Shown one piece after another: positions 34,372 to 41,675 of a DNA stretch of 46,649 bases. The stretch lies in assembly GCA_030456445.1 (NCBI GenBank), contig JAKDNM010000014.1, positions 1-46,649 on the forward strand, given 5' to 3'. A model generated the notes under the pieces. It saw only the letters and a list, made by a program, of their open reading frames with translations. It was not told the origin of the DNA and ran no database searches. Numbering within the stretch: the first letter of the stretch is position 1; each line of letters starts with the position of its first letter. Made by a program: the position numbers and the translations under genes. The stretch comes from Hyphomicrobiales bacterium (GTDB lineage: Bacteria; Pseudomonadota; Alphaproteobacteria; Rhizobiales; Rhizobiaceae).

Positions 34372-35649
34372 GTGGGACAGACAGTCTTCATCCCGCGGGA
34401 AACGGTGGGCGACGAGTCGCGCGTGGCGGCTTCGCCCGATACGGTCAAGCGCATGGCTGCTCTCGGGCTCGACGTGATCGTCGAGAGCGGCGCGGGCAAA
34501 TCCTCTCGCATCATGGATGCGGAGTACCAGGCGGCGGGTGCCACGATCGGCAAGACGGCGGATGCCGGCAAGGCGGACGTGGTTCTGAAGGTTCGTCGGC
34601 CGACCGGCGCCGAACTCAAATCCTATGGTAAGGGCGCTATCGTCATCGCCACGATGGACCCCTACGGCAATGAGGGCGACGTGCAGGCGATGGCGAAGGC
34701 CGGCGTGACGGCGTTTGCCATGGAGTTCATGCCGCGCATCACGCGTGCGCAGTCGATGGACGTGCTGTCCAGCCAGGCGAACCTCGCCGGCTACCAGGCA
34801 GTCATCGACGCGGCTTCCGAATACGACCGGGCGCTGCCGATGATGATGACGGCGGCGGGCACGGTACCGGCGGCGAAAGTCTTCGTCATGGGTGTCGGCG
34901 TTGCCGGCCTGCAGGCGATCGCGACCGCCAAGCGCCTCGGCGCGGTGGTGACGGCGACGGATGTGCGGCCGGCGGTGAAAGAGCAGGTGCAATCGCTCGG
35001 CGCGAAATTCCTTGCCGTCGAGGACGAGGAGTTCAAGGCGGCCGAGACGGCGGGCGGCTACGCCAAGGAGATGTCGAAGGAATACCAGGCCAAGCAGGCG
35101 CAGCTTACGGCCGACCACATCGCGAAGCAGGACATCGTCATCACGACGGCGCTCATTCCCGGCAGGCCTGCGCCGCGCCTCGTCTCGGCGCAGATGGTGA
35201 AGTCGATGCGGCCGGGCTCGATCATCGTCGATCTGGCGGTGGAGCGCGGCGGCAATGTCGAGGGAGCGGTCGCGGGCAGGGTGGTTGTATCCGACAATGG
35301 CGTGAAGATCGTCGGCCATCTGAACATGCCGGGCCGCATCGCGGCGTCGGCGTCGCTGCTCTACGCCAAGAACCTCTACACCTTCCTCGAGACCATGGTG
35401 GACAAGGAAACGAAGAAGATCGCCCTCAATCGCGAGGACGAACTCGTCAAGGCCACGATGCTGACGGATGGCGGCGCAGTCGTCCATCCGAATTTCGCCA
35501 ACGCCGCCTCCTCAAAGAATGACGGCGAAGCGTCGAAAGGCAGGGCGGCGACGAAAACGGCAACGCCGAAGAAAGCCGCCGATACCAAGGCAGCGACTGG
35601 CAAGACGCCTGCTAAGAAGGCTCCCGCCAGGCCGAAGGGAGGCGCATGA
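34372..35649 (+). CDS. pntA: Re/Si-specific NAD(P) transhydrogenase subunit alpha, soluble part (PntAA)
   Basis: The 425-residue protein is the NAD(H)-binding domain [22 protein letters not shown] at the start, [12 protein letters not shown], then the Rossmann motif [20 protein letters not shown] and [20 protein letters not shown]. The enzyme transfers hydride from NADH to NADP while protons enter the cell. I chose GTG 34372 because family proteins begin [10 protein letters not shown] and GGGAGG lies upstream; a GTG at 34333 is the alternative. The last 45 residues are a Lys/Ala/Thr/Pro-rich tail resembling histone H1 tails. The stop overlaps the next gene (ATGA). Confidence 0.95.
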   Translation: MGQTVFIPRETVGDESRVAASPDTVKRMAALGLDVIVESGAGKSSRIMDAEYQAAGATIGKTADAGKADVVLKVRRPTGAELKSYGKGAIVIATMDPYGNEGDVQAMAKAGVTAFAMEFMPRITRAQSMDVLSSQANLAGYQAVIDAASEYDRALPMMMTAAGTVPAAKVFVMGVGVAGLQAIATAKRLGAVVTATDVRPAVKEQVQSLGAKFLAVEDEEFKAAETAGGYAKEMSKEYQAKQAQLTADHIAKQDIVITTALIPGRPAPRLVSAQMVKSMRPGSIIVDLAVERGGNVEGAVAGRVVVSDNGVKIVGHLNMPGRIAASASLLYAKNLYTFLETMVDKETKKIALNREDELVKATMLTDGGAVVHPNFANAASSKNDGEASKGRAATKTATPKKAADTKAATGKTPAKKAPARPKGGA

Positions 35650-36080
35650 TGGAAAAGACGGCGCTCACACAGGCGCTCGACCAGCTCGACAAGGCCTCTG
35701 CCGCCGTGCGCCAGGCGCTGGAGACGAGCGCCGGCTATGCCGACCATGCCGCCGACACGGCGGGCGCGGCCGCACATGCGGCGACCGGCGGCGCCATCGA
35801 TCCCTTCATCTTCCGCTTCGCCATCTTCGTGCTGGCGATTTTCGTCGGCTACTACGTGGTCTGGTCGGTGACGCCGGCGCTGCACACGCCGCTGATGTCG
35901 GTCACCAACGCCATCTCCTCGGTGATCGTGGTGGGTGCGCTGCTGGCCGTCGGCATTTCGGCGTCCGGGCTGGCGAGCGGTTTTGGCTTCGTCGCGCTGG
36001 TGCTGGCTTCCGTCAACATCTTCGGCGGTTTCCTGGTCACCCAGCGCATGCTCGCCATGTACAAGAAGAAAGAGAAGTGA
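35646..36080 (+). CDS. pntAB: NAD(P) transhydrogenase subunit alpha, membrane part (PntAB)
   Basis: The 144-residue protein has an Ala/His-rich N-terminal linker of about 50 residues and then three membrane helices of domain II ([55 protein letters not shown]). [10 protein letters not shown] and [11 protein letters not shown] are family signatures. In enterobacteria this part is fused to PntAA; the split arrangement here is usual for alphaproteobacteria. It overlaps pntA by four bases and is three bases from pntB. Confidence 0.94.
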   Translation: MMEKTALTQALDQLDKASAAVRQALETSAGYADHAADTAGAAAHAATGGAIDPFIFRFAIFVLAIFVGYYVVWSVTPALHTPLMSVTNAISSVIVVGALLAVGISASGLASGFGFVALVLASVNIFGGFLVTQRMLAMYKKKEK

Positions 36081-36083
36081 CCG

Positions 36084-37481
36084 ATGTCGGCTAACGTCGC
36101 TTCCTTCCTCTATCTCGTCTCGGGCGTCCTTTTCATCCTGGCGCTGAGGGGGCTTTCGCATCCGACCACCAGCCGGCGCGGCAACACGCTCGGCATGGTC
36201 GGCATGACCATCGCCATCCTGACCACGCTGGCGCTTGCCACCCCGTCATGGAGCCGGCTCGGACTGATCGTGCTCGGCATCGCTATCGGCGGCGGCGTCG
36301 GCGCCTTCATTGCGCGCAAGATCGCGATGACGGCGATGCCGCAGCTCGTCGCGGCCTTCCATTCGCTTGTCGGCCTTGCCGCGGTGATGGTGGCGGCCGG
36401 CGCGCTCTATGCGCCGGAAAGCTTCGGCATCGGCGCGGCCGGCGCCGTTCACGGCCAGGCGCTGGTGGAAATGTCGATCGGCGTCGCGATCGGCGCCATT
36501 ACCTTCACCGGCTCGATCATCGCCTTTCTCAAGCTCGATGGCCGTATGTCGGGCAAGCCGATCATGCTGCCGGCGCGCCACCTCATCAACATCGCACTGG
36601 CCGTGGCGCTGGTGGTGCTGATCGTTCTTCTGGTCACGACGCAGAGCCATCTCGCCTTCTGGCTGATCGTGGTGCTGTCGCTATTGCTCGGCGTGCTCCT
36701 CATCGTTCCGATCGGCGGCGCCGACATGCCGGTCGTCATCTCGATGCTGAACTCCTATTCCGGCTGGGCGGCCGCCGCGCTCGGCTTCACGCTCGGCAAT
36801 CTGGCGCTCATCATCACCGGCGCGCTGGTGGGCTCGTCTGGCGCCATCCTGTCCTACATCATGTGCAAGGGCATGAACCGCTCCTTCATCTCCGTCATCC
36901 TCGGCGGCTTCGGCGGCGAGACGGCGGCTGTCGCCGACGACGGCATCGAGCGCACCGTCAAGCAGGGCTCGGCGGACGACGCCGCCTTCCTGATGAAGAA
37001 CGCGCAGAAGGTCATCATCGTGCCGGGCTACGGCATGGCCGTGGCGCAGGCGCAGCATGCGCTGCGCGAGATGGCCGACAAGTTGAAGGCCGAGGGTGTG
37101 GAGGTCAAATACGCAATCCACCCGGTCGCGGGCCGCATGCCCGGCCACATGAATGTGCTTCTGGCAGAAGCCAACGTGCCCTATGACGAGGTCTTCGAAC
37201 TGGAGGACATCAACTCCGAGTTCGCGCAGGCCGACGTAGCCTATGTCATCGGCGCCAATGACGTCACCAACCCGGCGGCACGCGACGACAAGAATTCGCC
37301 GATTTTCGGCATGCCGATCCTCGAGGTCGACAAGGCGCGTACCTGCCTCTTCGTCAAGCGTTCGCTCGGCTCCGGCTATGCCGGCATCGACAACACGCTG
37401 TTCTACAAGGACGGCACGATGATGCTGCTCGGCGACGCCAAGAAGATGACCGAAGACATCGTCAAGGCGCTCGACGAGTAG
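36084..37481 (+). CDS. pntB: NAD(P) transhydrogenase subunit beta (PntB)
   Basis: The 465-residue protein has about nine membrane helices (to residue 270) with QLVAAFHSLVGLAAVMVAA and GADMPVVISMLNSYSGWAAA, followed by the NADP(H)-binding domain III with VIIVPGYGMAVAQAQHAL, HPVAGRMPGHMNVLLAEANV, VIGANDVTNPAA and GYAGIDNTLFY. Together with PntAA and PntAB it forms the inner-membrane proton pump that supplies NADPH. The gene ends the operon and a hairpin terminator follows. Confidence 0.97.
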   Translation: MSANVASFLYLVSGVLFILALRGLSHPTTSRRGNTLGMVGMTIAILTTLALATPSWSRLGLIVLGIAIGGGVGAFIARKIAMTAMPQLVAAFHSLVGLAAVMVAAGALYAPESFGIGAAGAVHGQALVEMSIGVAIGAITFTGSIIAFLKLDGRMSGKPIMLPARHLINIALAVALVVLIVLLVTTQSHLAFWLIVVLSLLLGVLLIVPIGGADMPVVISMLNSYSGWAAAALGFTLGNLALIITGALVGSSGAILSYIMCKGMNRSFISVILGGFGGETAAVADDGIERTVKQGSADDAAFLMKNAQKVIIVPGYGMAVAQAQHALREMADKLKAEGVEVKYAIHPVAGRMPGHMNVLLAEANVPYDEVFELEDINSEFAQADVAYVIGANDVTNPAARDDKNSPIFGMPILEVDKARTCLFVKRSLGSGYAGIDNTLFYKDGTMMLLGDAKKMTEDIVKALDE

Positions 37482-37515
37482 GACAATCGCCTTGACGACC
37501 CCATGGAATCAGACT

Positions 37516-37560
37516 GGCCGGCGGCGCAGGGCGCGGCCGGCCCCCGTTTTCTCTTTGTTT
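37516..37560 (+). terminator. Terminator after pntB
   Basis: GGCCGGC (37516-37522) pairs with GCCGGCC (37536-37542), followed by CCCGTTTTCTCTTTGTTTT. The position right after pntB fits a rho-independent terminator. Confidence 0.7.
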
Positions 37561-37610
37561 TCACGCAATTCCGGACGGAAAACCAGTTCCCACTTTTCCT
37601 GGAATTGCTC
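37561..37610. repeat. Dispersed palindrome, divergent copy (AAAACCAGTTCCCACTTTT core)
   Basis: GCAATTCC and GGAATTGC form the stem around a core closely related to AAAACCGGTGCCCACTTTT of the copies at 8319 and 25488. It lies between the convergent pntB and DUF992 genes and touches the DUF992 stop codon. Confidence 0.7.
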
Positions 37611-38095
37611 TATTTCAGCACGCTCTCCAGATGGAAACTGGCAACGCCGGCGGCGATATTAACGCCTGTCTGCGCCTGAACGCTGATGGGCTGCAGCGTG
37701 AAGGTCCGGTCGGAGCCGCCCACCAGGACGTTGGCGCCGGCGCCGACAACTGCGGTCGCCTCGGCGGTCACACCCGTATAGTCACCGGCAAGCGCGCCCG
37801 GCCCGTAGCCGCTCTTGGTCGGGGCAAGCACCAGCCATTGCATCACGGACTTGCCGGTGACGCCGATATCGAGCCCGATCTTGGTGACGCGGCCGACATA
37901 GTCTTCCTTCGGGACGTTGGGGTCCGAAGGCGTAAAGGTGCAGTTCAGCTTCTTCGACGAGCCGACGATCATGCCGACGCCGCCATGTATGACGCACTCA
38001 AGCCGACCGACTTCCTGAGCTTGATCCGACGCGGCAAAGGCCGGGACAATTGACATGAACGATGCGGCAGCCACCGCCAGTGCGAGCGTCTTCAT
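37610..38095 (-). CDS. DUF992 secreted protein
   Basis: The 161-residue protein has a Sec signal peptide (MKTLALAVAAASFMSIVPAFA, cleavage before AS) and the DUF992 pattern: VGRLECVIHGGVGMIVGSSKKLNC, then CTFTP, DYVGRVTKIGLDIGVTG, GALAGDYTGVTAEA and the end SFHLESVL. Two cysteines (ECVI and LNCTF) probably form a disulfide. The family is confined largely to Rhizobiales, and its function is unknown. ATG 38095 follows GGAG with 8 bases between. Confidence 0.9.
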   Translation of the reverse strand: MKTLALAVAAASFMSIVPAFAASDQAQEVGRLECVIHGGVGMIVGSSKKLNCTFTPSDPNVPKEDYVGRVTKIGLDIGVTGKSVMQWLVLAPTKSGYGPGALAGDYTGVTAEATAVVGAGANVLVGGSDRTFTLQPISVQAQTGVNIAAGVASFHLESVLK

Positions 38096-38222
38096 TGCGG
38101 AATCTCCTTGACGTTTCGTCTGGCGAATTAACCGACGAAAGAGCCAACGGTTCCGATCACGGATGATAACAGGGGAGGCGGCAGGTTTACTTTTGCCGTC
38201 CGTATCCGGGCTTGGGCAGCTT

Positions 38223-39065
38223 TTAGCTGGAGCGGGTCCGGGCAAGACCGTCCACGGCCGGCTTGTAGTTCCGGTCGAGTTGCACCGCCTTGGCATAGGA
38301 GGCGGCTGCCTTCGGCTTGTCGCCGCGCTTTTCGTAAACCAGCGCCTGATTGGCCCAGCTTTCCGCGACAGTGCCGTCGAGCTTGATGGCGGTGTTGAAG
38401 TCGGCGAAGGCGTTGTCGGTGTCGCCGAGCGCCAGATAGGAGAGGCCGCGGCCGTTATAGGGCTCGGGCGCGCGCGGCGACAGCGATATCGCCTTGGAGA
38501 AATCCTCGATCGCCTGCTTGTGCTGCCCCTGCGCCTGATAGATCAGGCCACGGTCGTGATAGGCGCGGCCGTCGGTGGTGTCCTGCGCGATCGCCTGATT
38601 GAAATCGGAAAGCGCCTGACCGAGCCTTCCAGCCTGCCGATAGATGTCGCCGCGGCCGATATAGGCGGTGTCGTAGTTCGAGTTGATCTGGATGGCGCGC
38701 GAGTAGTCCGCGACAGCCTTGGCATCGTCGCCGGTATAATGCCAGATCAGCGCGCGGTTGGCGTAAGCCTGGTAATAATTCGGGTTGAGCTTGATCGCCG
38801 TGTCGAAATCGTTGAGCGCGTCGCGATACTTGCCGGCGCGGCCATAGGCCGATCCGCGCACATTGTAGGATTCGGGGCTGTTGGGATTACGGCTGATGAC
38901 GGCCGTCAGCGAGCCGATGTTCTCCGCCGATCCCTGTGCCGGATCGACATTATACATCTGTTCCTGCGCAGTCTGGCAGGCAGCGAGCCCGAGCATTGCA
39001 AACAACGCAACGGCAAGAACCGCCTTGTGTGACGCCGAATGCCTGCTGTCCGCGAAATCCGCCAT
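38223..39065 (-). CDS. TPR-repeat lipoprotein
   Basis: The 280-residue protein has a lipoprotein signal peptide ending in the lipobox LGLAAC (Cys about residue 30), a spacer, and about six tetratricopeptide repeats, for example SYNVRGSAYGRAGKYRDALN, QAYANRALIWHYTGDDAKAV and EPYNGRGLSYLALGDTDNAF. It should be anchored to a membrane facing the periplasm and act as a scaffold for protein contacts. The specific partner is unknown; relatives are common in Rhizobiales as NlpI-like or PilF-like proteins, but no pilus or peptidoglycan gene is adjacent. Confidence 0.9.
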   Translation of the reverse strand: MADFADSRHSASHKAVLAVALFAMLGLAACQTAQEQMYNVDPAQGSAENIGSLTAVISRNPNSPESYNVRGSAYGRAGKYRDALNDFDTAIKLNPNYYQAYANRALIWHYTGDDAKAVADYSRAIQINSNYDTAYIGRGDIYRQAGRLGQALSDFNQAIAQDTTDGRAYHDRGLIYQAQGQHKQAIEDFSKAISLSPRAPEPYNGRGLSYLALGDTDNAFADFNTAIKLDGTVAESWANQALVYEKRGDKPKAAASYAKAVQLDRNYKPAVDGLARTRSS

Positions 39066-39200
39066 TCCGTCAATTCCTCGTCTGCCGATAGCTTTATCTA
39101 GGGGATACCATCAGAAGCGTCGATCTCAAATAGAAAGGCGGCCGCGATTGCAATCGCACCGCCCTCGGTATCCCCGGAAAAGGTCGAAATATAGGCGCCT

Positions 39201-39240
39201 GAAGCGTGTCGCGATCTTTCAGATCCGCTCCGCCTTAAGG
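39201..39240. repeat. Partial copy of the TGAAGCGTGTCGCGATC repeat
   Basis: TGAAGCGTGTCGCGATCTTT followed by CAGATCCGCTCCGCCTTAAG matches the left part of the element at 24419-24520. The right hairpin is missing. It lies just downstream of rpsU (minus strand). Confidence 0.65.
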
Positions 39241-39244
39241 CCGT

Positions 39245-39475
39245 TTAGCGCGCTATCGGCTTGGGTGCGGCTATGAGGCCTTCCCGCTGCGCGCGCTTGC
39301 GGGCCAGCTTGCGGGCGCGGCGCACGGCCTCGGCCTTCTCGCGGGCGCGCTTCTCGGACGGCTTCTCGTAATGTCCGCGCATCTTCATTTCGCGGAAGAT
39401 GCCCTCGCGCTGCATTTTCTTCTTGAGCGCGCGGAGCGCCTGGTCAACATTGTTGTCGCGGACGAGTACCTGCAC
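39245..39475 (-). CDS. rpsU: 30S ribosomal protein S21
   Basis: The 76-residue protein has [20 protein letters not shown], then [20 protein letters not shown] and a basic helical tail, a complete match to the S21 pattern. It is a small-subunit protein that helps initiation at the mRNA platform. The start is GTG 39475 with AGGA a few bases upstream. It is divergent from the sarcosine oxidase operon, with 273 bases between them. Confidence 0.95.
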   Translation of the reverse strand: MQVLVRDNNVDQALRALKKKMQREGIFREMKMRGHYEKPSEKRAREKAEAVRRARKLARKRAQREGLIAAPKPIAR

Positions 39476-39748
39476 GTGTGATCCTGTTTTCCGAGCGAGT
39501 TGCTGCCGTTTTCTGCCCAGCACCAAGGCTTCCGCGGCGCACCACCGTCGCGAATAGCGGCGGCTGTTACCAGAACAGGCAGCGAATGTCGAGCGAAAAG
39601 CGCAGGATGTGCATTTTCGCCGGTCCCGGCGGGAGGCGGCGCAAAGCGTCAAACCCCGTCGCAAACAGCGCAAGGCCGATCCGGCCTTTTCGTTACAGGG
39701 GCTCAGATGCTACACGTCGCTCCGACGGGTCAGCAGGGCGGAGAGGCC

Positions 39749-41002
39749 ATGCGCAAATATTCGATTTTCGCGATCGCGCGTGAGGCCATGCGCGGCAACA
39801 AGGGCTGGGAGGAACAATGGTCCTCGCCCGAGCCCAGGCCGGAGTACGATGTCATCATCGTGGGCGCGGGCGGGCATGGGCTCGCCACCGCCTATTATCT
39901 CGCCAAGGAGCACGGCATCACCAATGTCGCGGTGCTGGAGAAGGGCTGGCTGGGCGGCGGCAATACCGGCCGCAACACCACCATCATCCGCTCCAACTAT
40001 CTCTACGACGAATCGGCCGGTATCTACGATCATGCGGTGAAGCTGTGGGAGGGACTGTCGCAGGACCTCAACTACAACGTCATGTATTCGCCGCGCGGCG
40101 TCATGATGCTGGCGCACAATGTCCATGACATCCAGGTTTTCAAGCGTCACATCCACGCCAACCGGCTGAACGGCGTCGACAATGAATGGCTGACGCCCGA
40201 ACAGGCGAAGGAATTCTGTCCGCTTCTCAATATCTCGAAAGACGCGCGCTATCCGGTGATGGGCGCGGCGCTGCAACGGCGCGGCGGCACGGCGCGGCAC
40301 GACGCGGTGGCCTGGGGCTATGCGCGGGCGGCTTCGGCGCGGGGCGTCCACATCATCCAGAATTGCGAGGTGACGGCCATCCGTCGCTCGCCGAACGGCC
40401 GTGTCATCGGCGTCGAGACGACGAAGGGGCCGATCGGCGCCAAAAAGGTCGGCGTGGCGGCGGCAGGCCATTCCTCGGTGCTCATGGAAATGGCCGACGT
40501 GCGGATGCCGCTGGAGAGCTATCCTTTGCAGGCGCTGGTCTCGGAGCCGGTCAAGCCGTGCTTTCCCTGCGTCGTCATGTCGAACACGGTGCATGCCTAT
40601 ATCTCGCAGTCCGACAAGGGCGAACTCGTCATCGGCGCGGGCACCGACCAGTACATCTCCTATTCGCAGACCGGTGGCCTGCACATCATCCAGCATACGC
40701 TCGACGCGATCTGCGAGATGTTCCCGATGTTCTCACGCATGAAGATGCTGCGCTCATGGGGCGGCATCGTCGACGTGACTCCGGATCGCTCTCCGATCCT
40801 CGCAAAGACCCCTGTGCCGGGCCTCTACGTCAATTGCGGCTGGGGGACGGGCGGCTTCAAGGCGACGCCGGGCTCGGGGCACGTCTTCGCCCACACCATC
40901 GCCAACGACAACCCGCACCCGATCAACGCGCCCTTCACGCTGGAACGCTTCAGTACCGGCCGGCTGATCGACGAGGCGGCGGCCGCCGCCGTGGCACATT
41001 AG
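39749..41002 (+). CDS. soxB: Sarcosine oxidase subunit beta
   Basis: The 417-residue flavoprotein has the FAD-binding motif [20 protein letters not shown] near residue 32, [18 protein letters not shown], and [17 protein letters not shown], whose His is the conserved site of covalent FMN attachment in heterotetrameric enzymes. The end contains [20 protein letters not shown] and [15 protein letters not shown]. It oxidises sarcosine to glycine, passing electrons to oxygen. ATG 39749 follows GGCGGAGAGG and starts [13 protein letters not shown], as family members do; upstream frame extensions are not needed. It opens the sox operon. Confidence 0.97.
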   Translation: MRKYSIFAIAREAMRGNKGWEEQWSSPEPRPEYDVIIVGAGGHGLATAYYLAKEHGITNVAVLEKGWLGGGNTGRNTTIIRSNYLYDESAGIYDHAVKLWEGLSQDLNYNVMYSPRGVMMLAHNVHDIQVFKRHIHANRLNGVDNEWLTPEQAKEFCPLLNISKDARYPVMGAALQRRGGTARHDAVAWGYARAASARGVHIIQNCEVTAIRRSPNGRVIGVETTKGPIGAKKVGVAAAGHSSVLMEMADVRMPLESYPLQALVSEPVKPCFPCVVMSNTVHAYISQSDKGELVIGAGTDQYISYSQTGGLHIIQHTLDAICEMFPMFSRMKMLRSWGGIVDVTPDRSPILAKTPVPGLYVNCGWGTGGFKATPGSGHVFAHTIANDNPHPINAPFTLERFSTGRLIDEAAAAAVAH

Positions 41003-41013
41003 AGGAGGAGGCG

Positions 41014-41367
41014 ATGCCGAAAGCCGTCAATCTTGCAAACAAGCTCTCGCTGTTTTCCGAGCACTGGTCTCCAAAGATCGTCACCACCTACAATGACAAT
41101 GACATCATGGTCGTGAAGTTCGAGGGCGAGTTTCCGATGCACAAGCACCCCGACACCGATGATTTCTTTCTCGTTATCGACGGTCATGTGACGATCGAGA
41201 CCGAACAAGGAAATGTCGAGTTGAGGCCGGGCGAACTATACGTCGTGCCCAAGGGCGTCATGCACCGGCCGATCGCGCGCGGCGAAGCCAAGGTTCTGCT
41301 CATTGAGCCGCAAGGCACGCCGAATTCCGGCGATTCGGCTACTGCCGCGACCAAAGTTCGTATCTAG
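41014..41367 (+). CDS. Cupin-domain protein within the sox operon
   Basis: The 117-residue protein is a single cupin: FPMHKHPDTDDFFLVIDGHVTI is motif 1 (HxH...E-like, with DD in place of one usual residue) and PGELYVVPKGVMHRPIA is motif 2 with its His. It could bind a metal ion, but whether it is an enzyme or a binding protein cannot be said. AGGAGGAG precedes ATG 41014 by a few bases. It lies 11 bases after soxB and 8 bases before soxD, so it is part of the operon. It has no counterpart in the classic soxBDAG order. Confidence 0.9.
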   Translation: MPKAVNLANKLSLFSEHWSPKIVTTYNDNDIMVVKFEGEFPMHKHPDTDDFFLVIDGHVTIETEQGNVELRPGELYVVPKGVMHRPIARGEAKVLLIEPQGTPNSGDSATAATKVRI

Positions 41368-41375
41368 GTGGGCCC

Positions 41376-41675
41376 ATGCTTCTGATCCGCTGCCCCTATT
41401 GCGAGCAGGAACTGCCCGAGATCGAGTTCCGCAACGCCGGCGAGGCGCATGTCGCGCGGCCTCCCGACATCGCGAACGAAAACGACGCCGATTTCGAGAA
41501 GTATTTCTTCATCCGCACCAATCCCAAGGGGATCATCTACGAACGGTGGCGGCATGTGCATGGCTGCGCGCGGTTCTTCAATGCGGCGCGCGATACGGTG
41601 ACGGACAGGTTCCTGCTGACCTACAAGGCCGGCGAGAAGAAGCCGAAGAAGCTGCCGGGGGCGGGCAAGCAATGA
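41376..41675 (+). CDS. soxD: Sarcosine oxidase subunit delta
   Basis: The 99-residue protein has MLLIRCPYCEQELPEIEF with the two Cys ligands, GIIYERWRHVHGCARFFNAARDT with the His and Cys ligands of the structural zinc site, and the typical Lys-rich end. It is the small zinc-binding subunit of the heterotetramer. The stop overlaps the soxA start by four bases (ATGA). Confidence 0.96.
   Translation: MLLIRCPYCEQELPEIEFRNAGEAHVARPPDIANENDADFEKYFFIRTNPKGIIYERWRHVHGCARFFNAARDTVTDRFLLTYKAGEKKPKKLPGAGKQ

Noticed and set aside
39476..39748. Possible glycine or other riboswitch before the sox operon
   Set aside because: I looked for paired glycine-aptamer features and saw no convincing conserved core; only weak hairpins are present.
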